A program made the translations under genes and the position numbers. Under the pieces are notes generated by a model. That model did no database searches and was not told the DNA's origin. It worked only from the letters and a program-made list of their open reading frames with translations. Positions 1-7,948 of a stretch of DNA of 14,618 bases are shown one piece after another. This DNA is from Bacteroidaceae bacterium (GTDB lineage Bacteria > Bacteroidota > Bacteroidia > Bacteroidales > Bacteroidaceae), in assembly GCA_017466065.1 (NCBI GenBank), contig JAFTUV010000027.1:1-14618 (forward strand), given 5' to 3'. Position 1 is the first letter of the stretch; every line of letters starts with the position of its first letter.

Positions 1-23
1 AATAAACATTTTCCAAACAAACA

Positions 24-66
24 ATAGCTATTCCAATGTTTATCAAAGGAATAGCTATATTTTTAT
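24..66 (+). terminator. Hairpin terminator of a gene left of the window
   Basis: A perfect 11-bp inverted repeat (ATAGCTATTCC at 24-34, GGAATAGCTAT at 48-58, 13-nt loop) is followed on the plus strand by a T-rich tail. It fits a rho-independent terminator for a plus-strand gene ending left of the window, convergent with clpB. The stem is AT-rich and the tail is interrupted by A, so the strength is uncertain. Each arm also contains the self-complementary 8-mer ATAGCTAT. Confidence 0.5.
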
Positions 67-106
67 TTATAGATGGTATGAATGGACATATATGAAGAAA
101 AACTAA

Positions 107-150
107 GAGGGCAACCCATTTTTACTTTTGGGTCACCCTCCTTTTTTTAT
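107..150. terminator. Bidirectional terminator downstream of clpB
   Basis: The arms GAGGGCAACCCA (107-118) and TGGGTCACCCTC (129-140) pair at 10 of 12 positions around a 10-nt loop. On the plus strand the stem is followed by C and T7. On the minus strand it is followed by TTAGTTTTTC. It lies 28 bp past the clpB stop codon, so it most likely ends the clpB transcript and also blocks convergent transcription from the left. Confidence 0.75.
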
Positions 151-177
151 AGGTTTGTCAATTATGACTCTACTGCA

Positions 178-2769
178 TTATCGGTTGCCGAAAGTGAGCA
201 TTCTGCCGTCGCTGCTCACATTTATTGGCTTGCTTTTATCGACACTGCCGGCAAGCAACTGTTTCGAGAGGTCGTTGAGCAGATAGCGTTGTATGGCTCG
301 TTTAATGGGACGGGCTCCAAACTCGGGGTCGAACCCTGCCGAGGCGATATATCTTATGGCCTCTCTGTCGACATTGAGTGTTACTTCGTTCTCTTTCATA
401 ATTTTTACGATGCCTGCAATTTGCAGTTCCACAATCTGTTCTATCTCCTTTTCGTTGAGGGGAGTGAACATTATTGTTTCGTCTATTCGGTTGAGAAACT
501 CGGGGCGTATGTTCTTTTTGAGCATTTCCATTATCTTTTCTTTGGTGCTCTCGATAATCTCCTCGCGGTTGCCATCGTCGATTTTTTCGAATTGCTCCTG
601 TATGTAGCTGCTGCCAAGGTTGCTCGTCATTATTATTATGGTGTTCTTGAAGTTCACGCAGCGGCCTTTGTTGTCGGTGAGCCGTCCATCGTCGAGCACT
701 TGTAACAGTATGTTGAATACATCGGGGTGCGCCTTCTCGATTTCGTCGAAGAGCACAACCGAGTAGGGCTTGCGTCGCACCGCTTCGGTGAGTTGTCCGC
801 CCTCTTCGTAGCCAACGTATCCCGGAGGGGCACCGATGAGGCGCGATACTGAGAATTTTTCCTGATATTCGCTCATATCTATGCGTGTCATCAGTGTTTC
901 GTCGTTGAAGAGGTAGGCGGCGAGGGCTTTGGCAAGCTCGGTTTTTCCAACGCCGGTGGTGCCCAAGAATATGAATGAGCCGATGGGACGTTTGGGGTCT
1001 TGCAGGCCTGCACGGCTGCGGCGCACGGCGTCGCTCACTGCACTGATGGCCTCTTCCTGTCCTATGACGCGCTTGTGCAGTTCCTCTTCGAGGTTGAGAA
1101 GTTTCTCGCGTTCGCTTTGCAGCATCTTGCTCACGGGAATGCCGGTCCAGCGCGAAACAACATCGGCAATGTCCTCGGCAGTGACCTCTTCTTTTATCAT
1201 AGCGTTGCCTTGCTGTGCCTCTTGCAGCTTGCCTTGTATGATGTTAATCTCGTCGTTGAGTGCTTTTATCTTTCCGTAGCGTATTTCGGCAACCTTGCCG
1301 TAGTCGCCTTCGCGCTCGGCTTTGTCGGCCTCGAATTTCAGCTGTTCAATCTCTTGCTTGGCACTTTGTATGCGGTCGGCAAGCTCTTTTTCCTGTTGCC
1401 ATTTGGCGCGTTTGTCGTGCTCCTGCTCTTTCAGCGTTGCTATTTCGGCTTTCAGCTGTGCGAGCTTCGTTTCATCTTTTTCTCTTTTTATAGCTTCGCG
1501 TTCAATTTCGAGTTGTTTTATGTGGCGCGAAATTTCGTCGAGCTCTTCGGGCAGGGAGTCGCGTTCCATACGCAATTTTGCGGCTGCTTCATCGACGAGG
1601 TCTATGGCCTTGTCGGGGAGGAAACGTTCGGTGATGTAGCGGTCGCTCAGGGTGACGGCGGCTATGAGAGCATCGTCCTGTATGCGCACTTTGTGGTGGC
1701 TCTCGTAACGTTCCTTCAATCCGCGCATAATGGATATTGTGCTCATTTTGTCGGGCTCGTTCACCATCACGCTCTGGAAGCGGCGTTCAAGGGCTTTGTC
1801 CTTCTCGAAGTATTTTTGATACTCGTCGAGAGTGGTTGCGCCAATGGAACGCAGTTCGCCACGGGCGAGTGCGGGTTTTAGTATGTTGGCAGCGTCCATT
1901 GCACCTTCGCTCTTGCCGGCTCCCACAAGGGTGTGTATTTCGTCGATGAAGAGGATTATTTTTCCTTCGGCCTTGGTTACTTCGTTTATAACCGATTTTA
2001 GACGCTCTTCAAATTCTCCTTTATATTTTGCACCGGCTACGAGTGCGCCCATATCAAGTGAGTATATCTCCTTGTCGCGCAGATTATCGGGTACGTCACC
2101 GCGTATTATGCGGTGGGCAAGGCCCTCGACAATGGCGGTTTTTCCTGTTCCCGGTTCGCCTATAAGTATAGGATTGTTCTTTGTGCGGCGGCTCAATATC
2201 TGCAATATGCGGCGTATTTCGTCGTCGCGTCCTATTACAGGGTCGAGCTTGCCGCTCTTTGCTGCCTCGTTGAGATTGATGGCGTATTTTCCGAGTGCTT
2301 GGTAACTCTCTTCGGCAGTTTGTGATTTTACACTCTCGCCACCTCGCAGTTCCATAATGGCTTTCTCTATTCCGTCGGCTGTGGCTCCCTTCTCTTTGAG
2401 CAGGGTTGCGACGGGGTTGCTGTTTTTTATAAGTGCGAGTATGATGGGCTCGATGGAGATATACTCGTCGCCGAATTTCTTTGCAAGTTCTTCGGCTTTC
2501 TGCAATACCTCGTTTGCTTGGCGGCCTAAATAGGGCTCGCCACCTTGTACTTTGGGGTAGGAGGCTTCGAGTCTTTCTACCTCGTTCTTTATTTGCCGGA
2601 TATCTACTCCTGCTTTTTGCAGCAGGAATGTGGCTATCTGTTCGCTACCTTTGAGTATGCTGCCCATAATGTGGGCCGGCTCAATGATTTGCTGACCAAG
2701 TGACTGTACTCTGTTTACAGCCTCTTGAATGGCCTCTTGGGCCTTGATGGTAAATTTGTTGAAGTTCAT
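178..2769 (-). CDS. clpB: ATP-dependent chaperone ClpB (Hsp104-type disaggregase)
   Basis: ClpB is a cytosolic hexameric AAA+ disaggregase that, with DnaK/DnaJ/GrpE, pulls polypeptides out of heat-induced aggregates through its central pore. The 863 residues match the family length. In order: Clp N-domain (about 1-145); NBD1 with Walker A GEPGTGKT (204-211), pore loop KYKG (248-251), Walker B with Asp276-Glu277 and arginine-finger region LERRF (about 327-331); a long charged coiled-coil M-domain (about 400-525); NBD2 with Walker A GTTGVGKT (603-610), pore loop GYVG (650-653) and Walker B with Asp675-Glu676. All catalytic motifs are intact. I see no ClpP-docking IGL/IGF loop, consistent with ClpB rather than ClpA/ClpC. 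The start is an ATG. It is likely a single-gene unit, with repeats upstream (2848-2913) and a terminator downstream (107-150). Confidence 0.98.
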   Translation of the reverse strand: MNFNKFTIKAQEAIQEAVNRVQSLGQQIIEPAHIMGSILKGSEQIATFLLQKAGVDIRQIKNEVERLEASYPKVQGGEPYLGRQANEVLQKAEELAKKFGDEYISIEPIILALIKNSNPVATLLKEKGATADGIEKAIMELRGGESVKSQTAEESYQALGKYAINLNEAAKSGKLDPVIGRDDEIRRILQILSRRTKNNPILIGEPGTGKTAIVEGLAHRIIRGDVPDNLRDKEIYSLDMGALVAGAKYKGEFEERLKSVINEVTKAEGKIILFIDEIHTLVGAGKSEGAMDAANILKPALARGELRSIGATTLDEYQKYFEKDKALERRFQSVMVNEPDKMSTISIMRGLKERYESHHKVRIQDDALIAAVTLSDRYITERFLPDKAIDLVDEAAAKLRMERDSLPEELDEISRHIKQLEIEREAIKREKDETKLAQLKAEIATLKEQEHDKRAKWQQEKELADRIQSAKQEIEQLKFEADKAEREGDYGKVAEIRYGKIKALNDEINIIQGKLQEAQQGNAMIKEEVTAEDIADVVSRWTGIPVSKMLQSEREKLLNLEEELHKRVIGQEEAISAVSDAVRRSRAGLQDPKRPIGSFIFLGTTGVGKTELAKALAAYLFNDETLMTRIDMSEYQEKFSVSRLIGAPPGYVGYEEGGQLTEAVRRKPYSVVLFDEIEKAHPDVFNILLQVLDDGRLTDNKGRCVNFKNTIIIMTSNLGSSYIQEQFEKIDDGNREEIIESTKEKIMEMLKKNIRPEFLNRIDETIMFTPLNEKEIEQIVELQIAGIVKIMKENEVTLNVDREAIRYIASAGFDPEFGARPIKRAIQRYLLNDLSKQLLAGSVDKSKPINVSSDGRMLTFGNR

Positions 2770-2847
2770 TTTCGAAGAAACTGTTTAATGGTTAATAAAT
2801 GTGTTTTTGCCCGTTAAGAAACAATTTTCGAGCCACTTTGGTTTTTG

Positions 2848-2913
2848 TGTCATTTTGTCAGGGCGTAATGACATTTTGTCGCACGGAGCAACGTTCCGTG
2901 CGACAAAATGTAT
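2848..2913 (-). promoter_or_regulatory. Triplicated TGwCATTTTGTCr element upstream of clpB
   Basis: On the plus strand, TGTCATTTTGTCA (2848-2860) and TGACATTTTGTCG (2869-2881) match at 11 of 13 positions and start 21 bp apart. A third copy lies inverted at 2901-2913. The repeats end about 79 bp upstream of the clpB start codon. The ideal form TGACA-N3-TGTCA is an inverted repeat, as expected for an operator. The sequence is neither CIRCE (HrcA) nor a CtsR box, and no clear TAnnTTTG promoter was found between it and clpB. A role in clpB heat-shock control is inferred from position only. Confidence 0.4.
2871..2911. repeat. Perfect 17-bp inverted repeat between nadE and clpB
   Basis: ACATTTTGTCGCACGGA (2871-2887) and TCCGTGCGACAAAATGT (2895-2911) are perfect reverse complements around a 7-nt loop, in which one more C-G pair and a G-T wobble are possible. 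It lies 73 bp past the nadE stop on the minus strand. Neither strand has a following T-run, so it is not a classical intrinsic terminator. It could be a 3' mRNA-protecting hairpin, a REP-like dispersed element, or a dimeric binding site. Confidence 0.6.
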
Positions 2914-2983
2914 TTTGGTAATGATGTGCCGGCTGAATTGATTGTTGTTCGCGCTCCGGCAGAAGAAAGCTGCGGTAGCCTGT

Positions 2984-4876
2984 TTAGAGTCTTTCGCACT
3001 CTTCCATCCACAGGCGGCAGTTCGTGTCGGAGGGCATTGTCCAGCCGCTCTGCGGGTTGAGGTTGCAACTGCCCACTTTTGGGGAGTCGGGCATACAGGA
3101 GCGTTTGAACTGTTGTGTGAAGAAACGGCGCAGGAAGGTGGTGAGCCATTTTTTTATGGTGGCTCTGTCGTGTGTGCCTTTGAAGGCTCTTTCGGCCATA
3201 AGTGCTATCTTGGCCGGGGAGAAGCCGTAGCGTACGAAGTTGTAGAGGAAGAAGTCGTGCAGTTCGTATGGGCCTACAAGGTCCTCGGTCTTTTGTTTTA
3301 TGTTGCCTTGTTCGTCGGCAGGGATCAGCTCGGGAGATATTGGGGTGTCGACAATGTCGAGCAGGGTGGTGCGCACCTTCTCGTCGCTGTTCTTGTCGGC
3401 TGCATAGCGCACAATGTGTTGCATCAGTGTTTTTGGCACCGATGCGTTCACGCCGTACATACTCATATGGTCGCCATTGTATGTGGCCCAGCCAAGCGCA
3501 AGTTCCGAGAGGTCGCCGGTGCCTACCACAATTCCGTTGCATTGGTTGGCTATGTCCATAAGAATTTGCGTGCGTTCACGCGCTTGTGAGTTCTCGTATG
3601 TAACATCGTGGTTGTCGATATTGTGCTCAATGTCTTTAAAGTGTTGTATGCAGGCCTCTCTGATGGGTATTTCGCGTGTCGTTACGCCAAGGCTTTCCAT
3701 AAGTGTGATGGCGTTTTTATATGTGCGGTCGGTGGTGCCGAATCCGGGCATTGTAACGGCTATGATGTTGTTGCGTTCCTTGCCTATGGTGTCGAAGGCT
3801 TGGGCAGTTACCAACAGGGCGAGGGTAGAGTCAAGTCCGCCCGAAATTCCTATTACGCAGCTTGTTGCTCTTGTGTGCTCTATTCTTTTTGCAAGGGCAA
3901 GGGCTTGTATTGTGAAAATCTCTTCGTAGCGTTTATGTGCCTCCTTTTGGGGGGTGAAGGGCGATGCGTCGAATGTGCGTGTGAGGATTGCCTCGCTTTC
4001 TGCTTCCTGTGCAATCTCTATTATGTGGAAGGGAGTGTAGGCCTCTTGCGCTGCAAAATGCTTGCTTGCCACACGCAGCTTGCGCAGTTTCTCAATGTCA
4101 ATTTCACTTATGGAGTAGTTGCTTTTGTTTGTGAACGGGGCAGATTCTGCAAGGGCGGTTCCATTCTCATATATCGTATTGTAGCCCGAATATACGGCAT
4201 TGCTTGTCGATTCGCCGTATCCGGCATTGGCATAGAGGTAGCCGCATAGGCATTGTCGGCTGTGTGTTGCCAGCTGTTCTTTTTTCTTTTCGATGCTTCC
4301 CGTTTCGGCTCCTGTGGCAGCGGGGTTCAGTATTATATCGGCTCCTGCAACGGCTTGCAGTGCGCTTGGGGCAAGGGGGGCTTGTGCATCGTCGCCTATT
4401 TCAATCCCAAAGGTGAAGGAGGGGGTGCGGTAGAGTAGGTTGCTGCCTATTGGCACTTCTTGCCCGCAAAGTCTTATGGTGGCATCGGCGGTGAGGGTGT
4501 TGCTGCTTGCAAACGGGCTGTCAGGATGGTTCTGTGCCGTTACGCCTTTTATATTTCCGCGGTGCATTACTATGGCGCAGTTGTAGAGCTTGCCGGTGTG
4601 TTCCACGGGCATTCCGACAACTATTATGCTGTTGCTTGCCTTGCCGGCGGCAAGCAGGGTGCAGAGTGCCTCTTCGGCTTTTTTTATGAAGAACGGTTGG
4701 GTAAAGAGGCTGCCGCAATTGCGCGATGTGATACATAGCTCGGGGAAGGTTATGAGCTCGGCTCTCTCAAACGATAATTTGTCGATGAGCGATGTTATCT
4801 CTTGTACATTGAATTTGCAATCGGCAACGTTCGTCAGCGGGCTTGCGGTGGCAACTTTTATAAAACCGTATTCCAT
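2984..4876 (-). CDS. nadE: NAD+ synthetase, long form, with degenerate glutaminase domain
   Basis: NadE amidates nicotinic acid adenine dinucleotide to NAD+ with ATP, the last step of NAD biosynthesis. The 630 residues have the two-domain long form: an N-terminal CN-hydrolase (glutaminase) domain (about 1-270) and a C-terminal synthetase domain with P-loop SGGLDS (345-350), YENSQARERTQILMD (427-441), GTGDLSELALGW (452-463) and a KRSCMPDSPKVGS segment (591-603). The synthetase half looks complete. In the glutaminase half Glu46 of the FPEL motif is kept, but the usual EICEDLW reads EIGDDAQ, placing Gly161 at the cysteine nucleophile, and the usual PKTYLPNY region reads AQNHPDSP, placing Gln115 at the catalytic lysine. 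Glutamine hydrolysis by this chain is therefore unlikely. The start ATG is preceded by AAAGGA. The upstream minus-strand gene is 95 bp away, with a hairpin between. Confidence 0.95.
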   Translation of the reverse strand: MEYGFIKVATASPLTNVADCKFNVQEITSLIDKLSFERAELITFPELCITSRNCGSLFTQPFFIKKAEEALCTLLAAGKASNSIIVVGMPVEHTGKLYNCAIVMHRGNIKGVTAQNHPDSPFASSNTLTADATIRLCGQEVPIGSNLLYRTPSFTFGIEIGDDAQAPLAPSALQAVAGADIILNPAATGAETGSIEKKKEQLATHSRQCLCGYLYANAGYGESTSNAVYSGYNTIYENGTALAESAPFTNKSNYSISEIDIEKLRKLRVASKHFAAQEAYTPFHIIEIAQEAESEAILTRTFDASPFTPQKEAHKRYEEIFTIQALALAKRIEHTRATSCVIGISGGLDSTLALLVTAQAFDTIGKERNNIIAVTMPGFGTTDRTYKNAITLMESLGVTTREIPIREACIQHFKDIEHNIDNHDVTYENSQARERTQILMDIANQCNGIVVGTGDLSELALGWATYNGDHMSMYGVNASVPKTLMQHIVRYAADKNSDEKVRTTLLDIVDTPISPELIPADEQGNIKQKTEDLVGPYELHDFFLYNFVRYGFSPAKIALMAERAFKGTHDRATIKKWLTTFLRRFFTQQFKRSCMPDSPKVGSCNLNPQSGWTMPSDTNCRLWMEECERL

Positions 4877-4921
4877 ATTCCTTTATTTATTTGGTTGGTG
4901 TTGTAGCGATGGCAGGGTTAT

Positions 4922-4962
4922 ATTTGCAGAACACTTCCCTTTTGAGGAAGTGTTCTGCAAAT
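4922..4962. terminator. 17-bp perfect hairpin between the FAS1 gene and nadE
   Basis: Positions 4922-4938 and 4946-4962 form a perfect 17-bp stem (core GCAGAACACTTCC with GGAAGTGTTCTGC) around a 7-nt loop, starting 9 nt past the stop codon of the FAS1 gene. Its position suggests the 3' end of that transcript. However, the only T-run (T7, 4967-4973) follows the stem on the plus strand, where no gene ends. On the minus strand the tail is only AAATATAACC. It may be a 3'-stabilising hairpin or an imperfect terminator. Confidence 0.5.
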
Positions 4963-4971
4963 TGTGTTTTT

Positions 4972-7239
4972 TTAATCTCTGTCTTCGGGTTTTGCGGGGT
5001 TGTTGTAAATTGATTTAGGTACAATTTCCAAATAATCCTGATTGTATTGTTCTTTACCTGTTGAACCCTCGGTAACATTCTTTATTCTTACCCAGTGACC
5101 TTTACGTTCGGGGTCGGGGCCAAGCTCTTGATTGGTTACAAGAATTCTTCGCATTGCGTAATCTGATTGACGCATAGGTTCTTTGTTGCCTACAAGGATG
5201 CTTGCGGGAGCCTTCATATATCCGCGGTTACGCAGGGCTTTCTCGGAATCCTGTATCTCTGCCTCAGTCAATCTATCTCCCTTGGTACCATCATTTTTCA
5301 CGGCGAAGTCGTCGAACCAACCGATACGGTTTATGTTGGCTTCGTCGTTACGCATATCGACGGGGATACCGCAAATAACCTCGTCAAGGTAGAATTGTAT
5401 AACTCCACGCATGTCAGACATTGAGAAACCGAAACGCACTTCGTATGTTCCTTTGGGAACGTGGGGTAAACGGTATTTTATGTTGAAGTTTCCTTCGAAG
5501 AGTAACTCATCGCCTTGGAAATTGCAATAACCTCTTAATTCAGGCTTGAAGGGGAAAAGGTAGTATGCTCTACTATCGTTGTTTAGTGCGTACAAACGTT
5601 TGCTGTATTGCTTTTCGCTTGCCGAGAGGTTGCTGCCGATAGGAATGTATGTACAGTTGTAGTCGATGTTCCAACGGACGAGGTTGGTGGTGAGCTCGGG
5701 GAAACAAGAGATAGCGTCCATACGCATTCTCTCGTTTATGATGTTCTCGCGCATCTCCTGTTCGTTATATACAAGAATCTTGTCGAGGTAGTGGATTGTT
5801 GCGTTCTGGGGGTCGAGACTTACACCTTTAAGTGATTCGAATATTTTTTGTGCATCAAGTTGCCTGATTACTTTGATGTTTGTGTGGTAGTACATCATAT
5901 CACTGGGTGTAGTGTTGCAGTAGTTGAGCACAATGTCGCTTTTCTTGTAAGCAGGGTCTTTGTAGGCTTTTGTAACCTTTATCATACATCCTTCGTCAAC
6001 GTTACCTTTGGCAATCTCTTCGAGGTCGGCATCGGTATATTCCCATTCATCGTAGGGGAGATATGTTTCGAAATAGTCGTGCCAGTTGTAGCCGTCAGTA
6101 ACATTGGTTTCTGCTTTGTATTGGGTTGCGGGGTTCTCATAGTCCAACTCCATCATCCAACCGCCGGGGCCTGAAACGAAGTCGAGCTTGCGGTCGATGA
6201 TGTGGTAGGATACATATTTGAACAGAGCGTTCTTGGGGTGAGTGTAATTGTTTTCGTATCCGGGTTCCGAACCGTAAACCAATTCGGCAAATTCAATAAG
6301 GTCGTCTAGTGAGGTGATGCTCATATTGAAACTGTTATTCTCGGGGTTGGCAAGAATTTCGTTAGGCTCTATGAGAAGTGTGAAGCCGTAGTTGTTTATC
6401 TCGGGGCGGGCTTGCTTGTCGGCAGGCTCTGTGGTGAACGGAGAAAAATCGGCATCTTTGTCGTAATCCTTGTCGACATCGAATTTGTTGAGAAGTGCGG
6501 TGAGGCCGGTCTGCTGCAATGCTTCGCGGAAGATGCTGATGCCGCCTACCTCGTTGATAATCTCCGATGCATTCTGTGTCGAGGGGTTGAGCATTTCGGA
6601 TATAGAGTGGATTGTTCCGTTGTAGGTGGATATGTCACTCTCTTCGATGGGTGCTTCGTTGATACCGAGGTAATATACTCTGTCGCCTGTTTCTTCGTCG
6701 ATGTTGCTGTTTACAAGAACAGGACGGTAGTTCATTGTTACCTTGGGAAGGTTACTGCCCACTTTGAAGTCTACGGTTCTGAACTCGTCCTCGATGATGT
6801 GGTTTCTGGCAATCTCGGTGCATTTTTCAACAGAGAGGTCGCTTACGTTGGGCGATGTAATACCTGTTTCAATAATGGGGGCGAGGGGGTTATTCTCGTT
6901 CTCGGCCACACTGTTTGCGTATATCTCGTATTGCTCTGTCACGAACTTCTCCACAGCTTGGTTGGTGGGGGCGATACAGGTGTATGCGCCGTATGTTGAA
7001 AGGGTTTTTAACATACTGCCCGATGCCTTGTTGCCGATAGATGCTTTGCTGAGGATTTCTACAAAGTGGCTGTACTTTTCGGGGTGCTTCTCCAAATGAG
7101 TGGAGATGAGCTCTCCTGTAAATGTAAAGCGGTTGCTCTGGTCAACTTCTTCTTGACAACCGATGAATGTTCCACCCGCAAATATTGCAAGAGGAAGGAG
7201 CATCCAACTTTTCAGTTTTTTTGAGATTGCTTTTTTCAT
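4972..7239 (-). CDS. Fasciclin (FAS1) domain surface lipoprotein with DUF5108-like C-terminus
   Basis: The 755 residues begin with a lipoprotein signal peptide: Lys-rich start, hydrophobic LLPLAIFAGG stretch and lipobox FIGC with Cys28. The acidic QEEVD after the cysteine resembles the lipoprotein export signal that sends Bacteroidota lipoproteins to the cell surface. Two FAS1-type regions follow, about 43-218 (ending NGTIHSISEML) and about 223-492 (with YHIIDRK near 345-351 and ending ATIHYLDKILVYN). The C-terminal part (about 500-755) contains a beta-rich segment with GTYEVRFGFSM and resembles DUF5108 of Bacteroidales fasciclin proteins. FAS1 domains mediate adhesion or ligand binding; the ligand is unknown. 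Related proteins often sit beside SusC/SusD pairs, but none is in this window and the gene appears to have its own promoter. The domain calls come from recognition of the sequence and the C-terminal one is the least certain. Confidence 0.85.
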   Translation of the reverse strand: MKKAISKKLKSWMLLPLAIFAGGTFIGCQEEVDQSNRFTFTGELISTHLEKHPEKYSHFVEILSKASIGNKASGSMLKTLSTYGAYTCIAPTNQAVEKFVTEQYEIYANSVAENENNPLAPIIETGITSPNVSDLSVEKCTEIARNHIIEDEFRTVDFKVGSNLPKVTMNYRPVLVNSNIDEETGDRVYYLGINEAPIEESDISTYNGTIHSISEMLNPSTQNASEIINEVGGISIFREALQQTGLTALLNKFDVDKDYDKDADFSPFTTEPADKQARPEINNYGFTLLIEPNEILANPENNSFNMSITSLDDLIEFAELVYGSEPGYENNYTHPKNALFKYVSYHIIDRKLDFVSGPGGWMMELDYENPATQYKAETNVTDGYNWHDYFETYLPYDEWEYTDADLEEIAKGNVDEGCMIKVTKAYKDPAYKKSDIVLNYCNTTPSDMMYYHTNIKVIRQLDAQKIFESLKGVSLDPQNATIHYLDKILVYNEQEMRENIINERMRMDAISCFPELTTNLVRWNIDYNCTYIPIGSNLSASEKQYSKRLYALNNDSRAYYLFPFKPELRGYCNFQGDELLFEGNFNIKYRLPHVPKGTYEVRFGFSMSDMRGVIQFYLDEVICGIPVDMRNDEANINRIGWFDDFAVKNDGTKGDRLTEAEIQDSEKALRNRGYMKAPASILVGNKEPMRQSDYAMRRILVTNQELGPDPERKGHWVRIKNVTEGSTGKEQYNQDYLEIVPKSIYNNPAKPEDRD

Positions 7240-7321
7240 ATTTGGTTATACTTTTAATTTATTTATTCGTGTATTGTGTTGTCCCTTAATATGTTAGGCT
7301 TGCCTTGGTGCTTCGCCTGCA

Positions 7322-7371
7322 ATTTATGCCGCGCCCGCTCTTTGGGAGAGCCGGCGCAAAATGGTATAAAT
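7322..7371 (-). promoter_or_regulatory. GC-rich stem-loop at the 5' end of the FAS1-gene leader
   Basis: The inner arms 7331-7341 and 7347-7357 pair at 10 of 11 positions around a 5-nt loop. The outer arms ATTTATGCC (7322-7330) and GGTATAAAT (7363-7371) pair at 8 of 9, leaving a 5-nt bulge (7358-7362). With the predicted promoter at 7378-7409, transcription would start at about 7371-7374, so the structure sits at the mRNA 5' end with about 80 nt of unstructured leader before the ATG. No T-run follows, so it is not a terminator. A stabilising or regulatory role is inferred. Confidence 0.45.
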
Positions 7372-7377
7372 CAGTTC

Positions 7378-7409
7378 CAAATATAGGGGAATATTATTTA
7401 CCAAACAAG
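7378..7409 (-). promoter_or_regulatory. Bacteroides-type promoter of the FAS1 gene
   Basis: Read on the minus strand, TATATTTG (7378-7385) matches the Bacteroidota -7 consensus TAnnTTTG exactly. Upstream lie TTTG (7402-7405, 16-bp spacing) and CTTG (7406-7409, 20-bp spacing); the second is closer to the usual spacing of the -33 element. It implies a leader of about 130 nt. The rest of the gap, 7410-7560, is AT-rich and I see no gene or strong structure in it. Confidence 0.55.
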
Positions 7410-7560
7410 AAAATTTCTTCAAATTTTATTTATTTTCCTTATATTTTATATTTTGCAGCCCTTCTCTTTGTTTTTTATTGAATTTTCGTTTGCTGCTGTT
7501 TCTATGAAAATTGTTTGGGCTTGCCTTTGCCGGTGGGCAATAATAAAAGGTGTGACGATA

Positions 7561-7935
7561 TTATTTAAGGAACACAAAGTAAACGGCGAGTACAAGGAAC
7601 AGCACGGCGACAAAGTGGTTCCATTGCAGGCTTTCTCCTTTGAAAAGAATGGAGACGATTATTCCGAATACAAGGCACGAGATTACCTCTTGTATAACTT
7701 TGAGCTGCACGAGAGAGAATGGGCCTCCGTTTATGTCGCTGCCTATGCGGTTGGCCGGAATGAGGAATGAGTATTCGAGCAGGGCGATGCCCCAGCTTAT
7801 GAGGATTATGAATATCATTGGGGTGTTCGATGATATTATTTTCATATCCTGCAATTTGAGGTTGCCGTACCAGGCAAGTGTCATAAAACTGTTCGATATT
7901 ATGAGTAGTGCGAGGGTGAGGATGATTTTTGTCAT
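7561..7935 (-). CDS. DMT-family small membrane protein (DUF486)
   Basis: The 124-residue, very hydrophobic protein has four predicted membrane helices (about 3-21, 39-58, 77-97 and 105-123). It carries the hallmarks of the DUF486 family of the drug/metabolite transporter superfamily: AWYG (21-24), ISWGIALLEY (46-55), PANRIG (60-65) and QLKVIQEV (77-84). The length is normal for the family and the protein appears complete. The transported substrate is unknown; like other four-helix DMT proteins it would need to dimerise. It starts 13 bp after the ttcA stop codon, so the two genes are probably cotranscribed. No strong terminator was seen downstream. Confidence 0.88.
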   Translation of the reverse strand: MTKIILTLALLIISNSFMTLAWYGNLKLQDMKIISSNTPMIFIILISWGIALLEYSFLIPANRIGSDINGGPFSLVQLKVIQEVISCLVFGIIVSILFKGESLQWNHFVAVLFLVLAVYFVFLK

Positions 7936-7948
7936 TTGTATAATATTT

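Noticed and set aside
82..705. 207-residue plus-strand ORF
   Set aside because: Most of it is antisense to the clpB C-terminal region, its start lies across the terminator hairpin, and the translation has no recognisable domain. It is a codon-usage shadow.
2770..2870. CIRCE or CtsR operator for clpB
   Set aside because: Neither TTAGCACTC-N9-GAGTGCTAA nor a GGTCAAA-type heptad repeat is present.
2850..3542. 230-residue minus-strand ORF overlapping the nadE 3' end
   Set aside because: It is an Arg/His-rich frame shifted against nadE, whose synthetase motifs run through the same bases in the correct frame.
7521..7540. Repeated TTGCC with GGCAA as the terminator of the DUF486 gene
   Set aside because: The stem is only 5 bp and no T-run follows on the minus strand.
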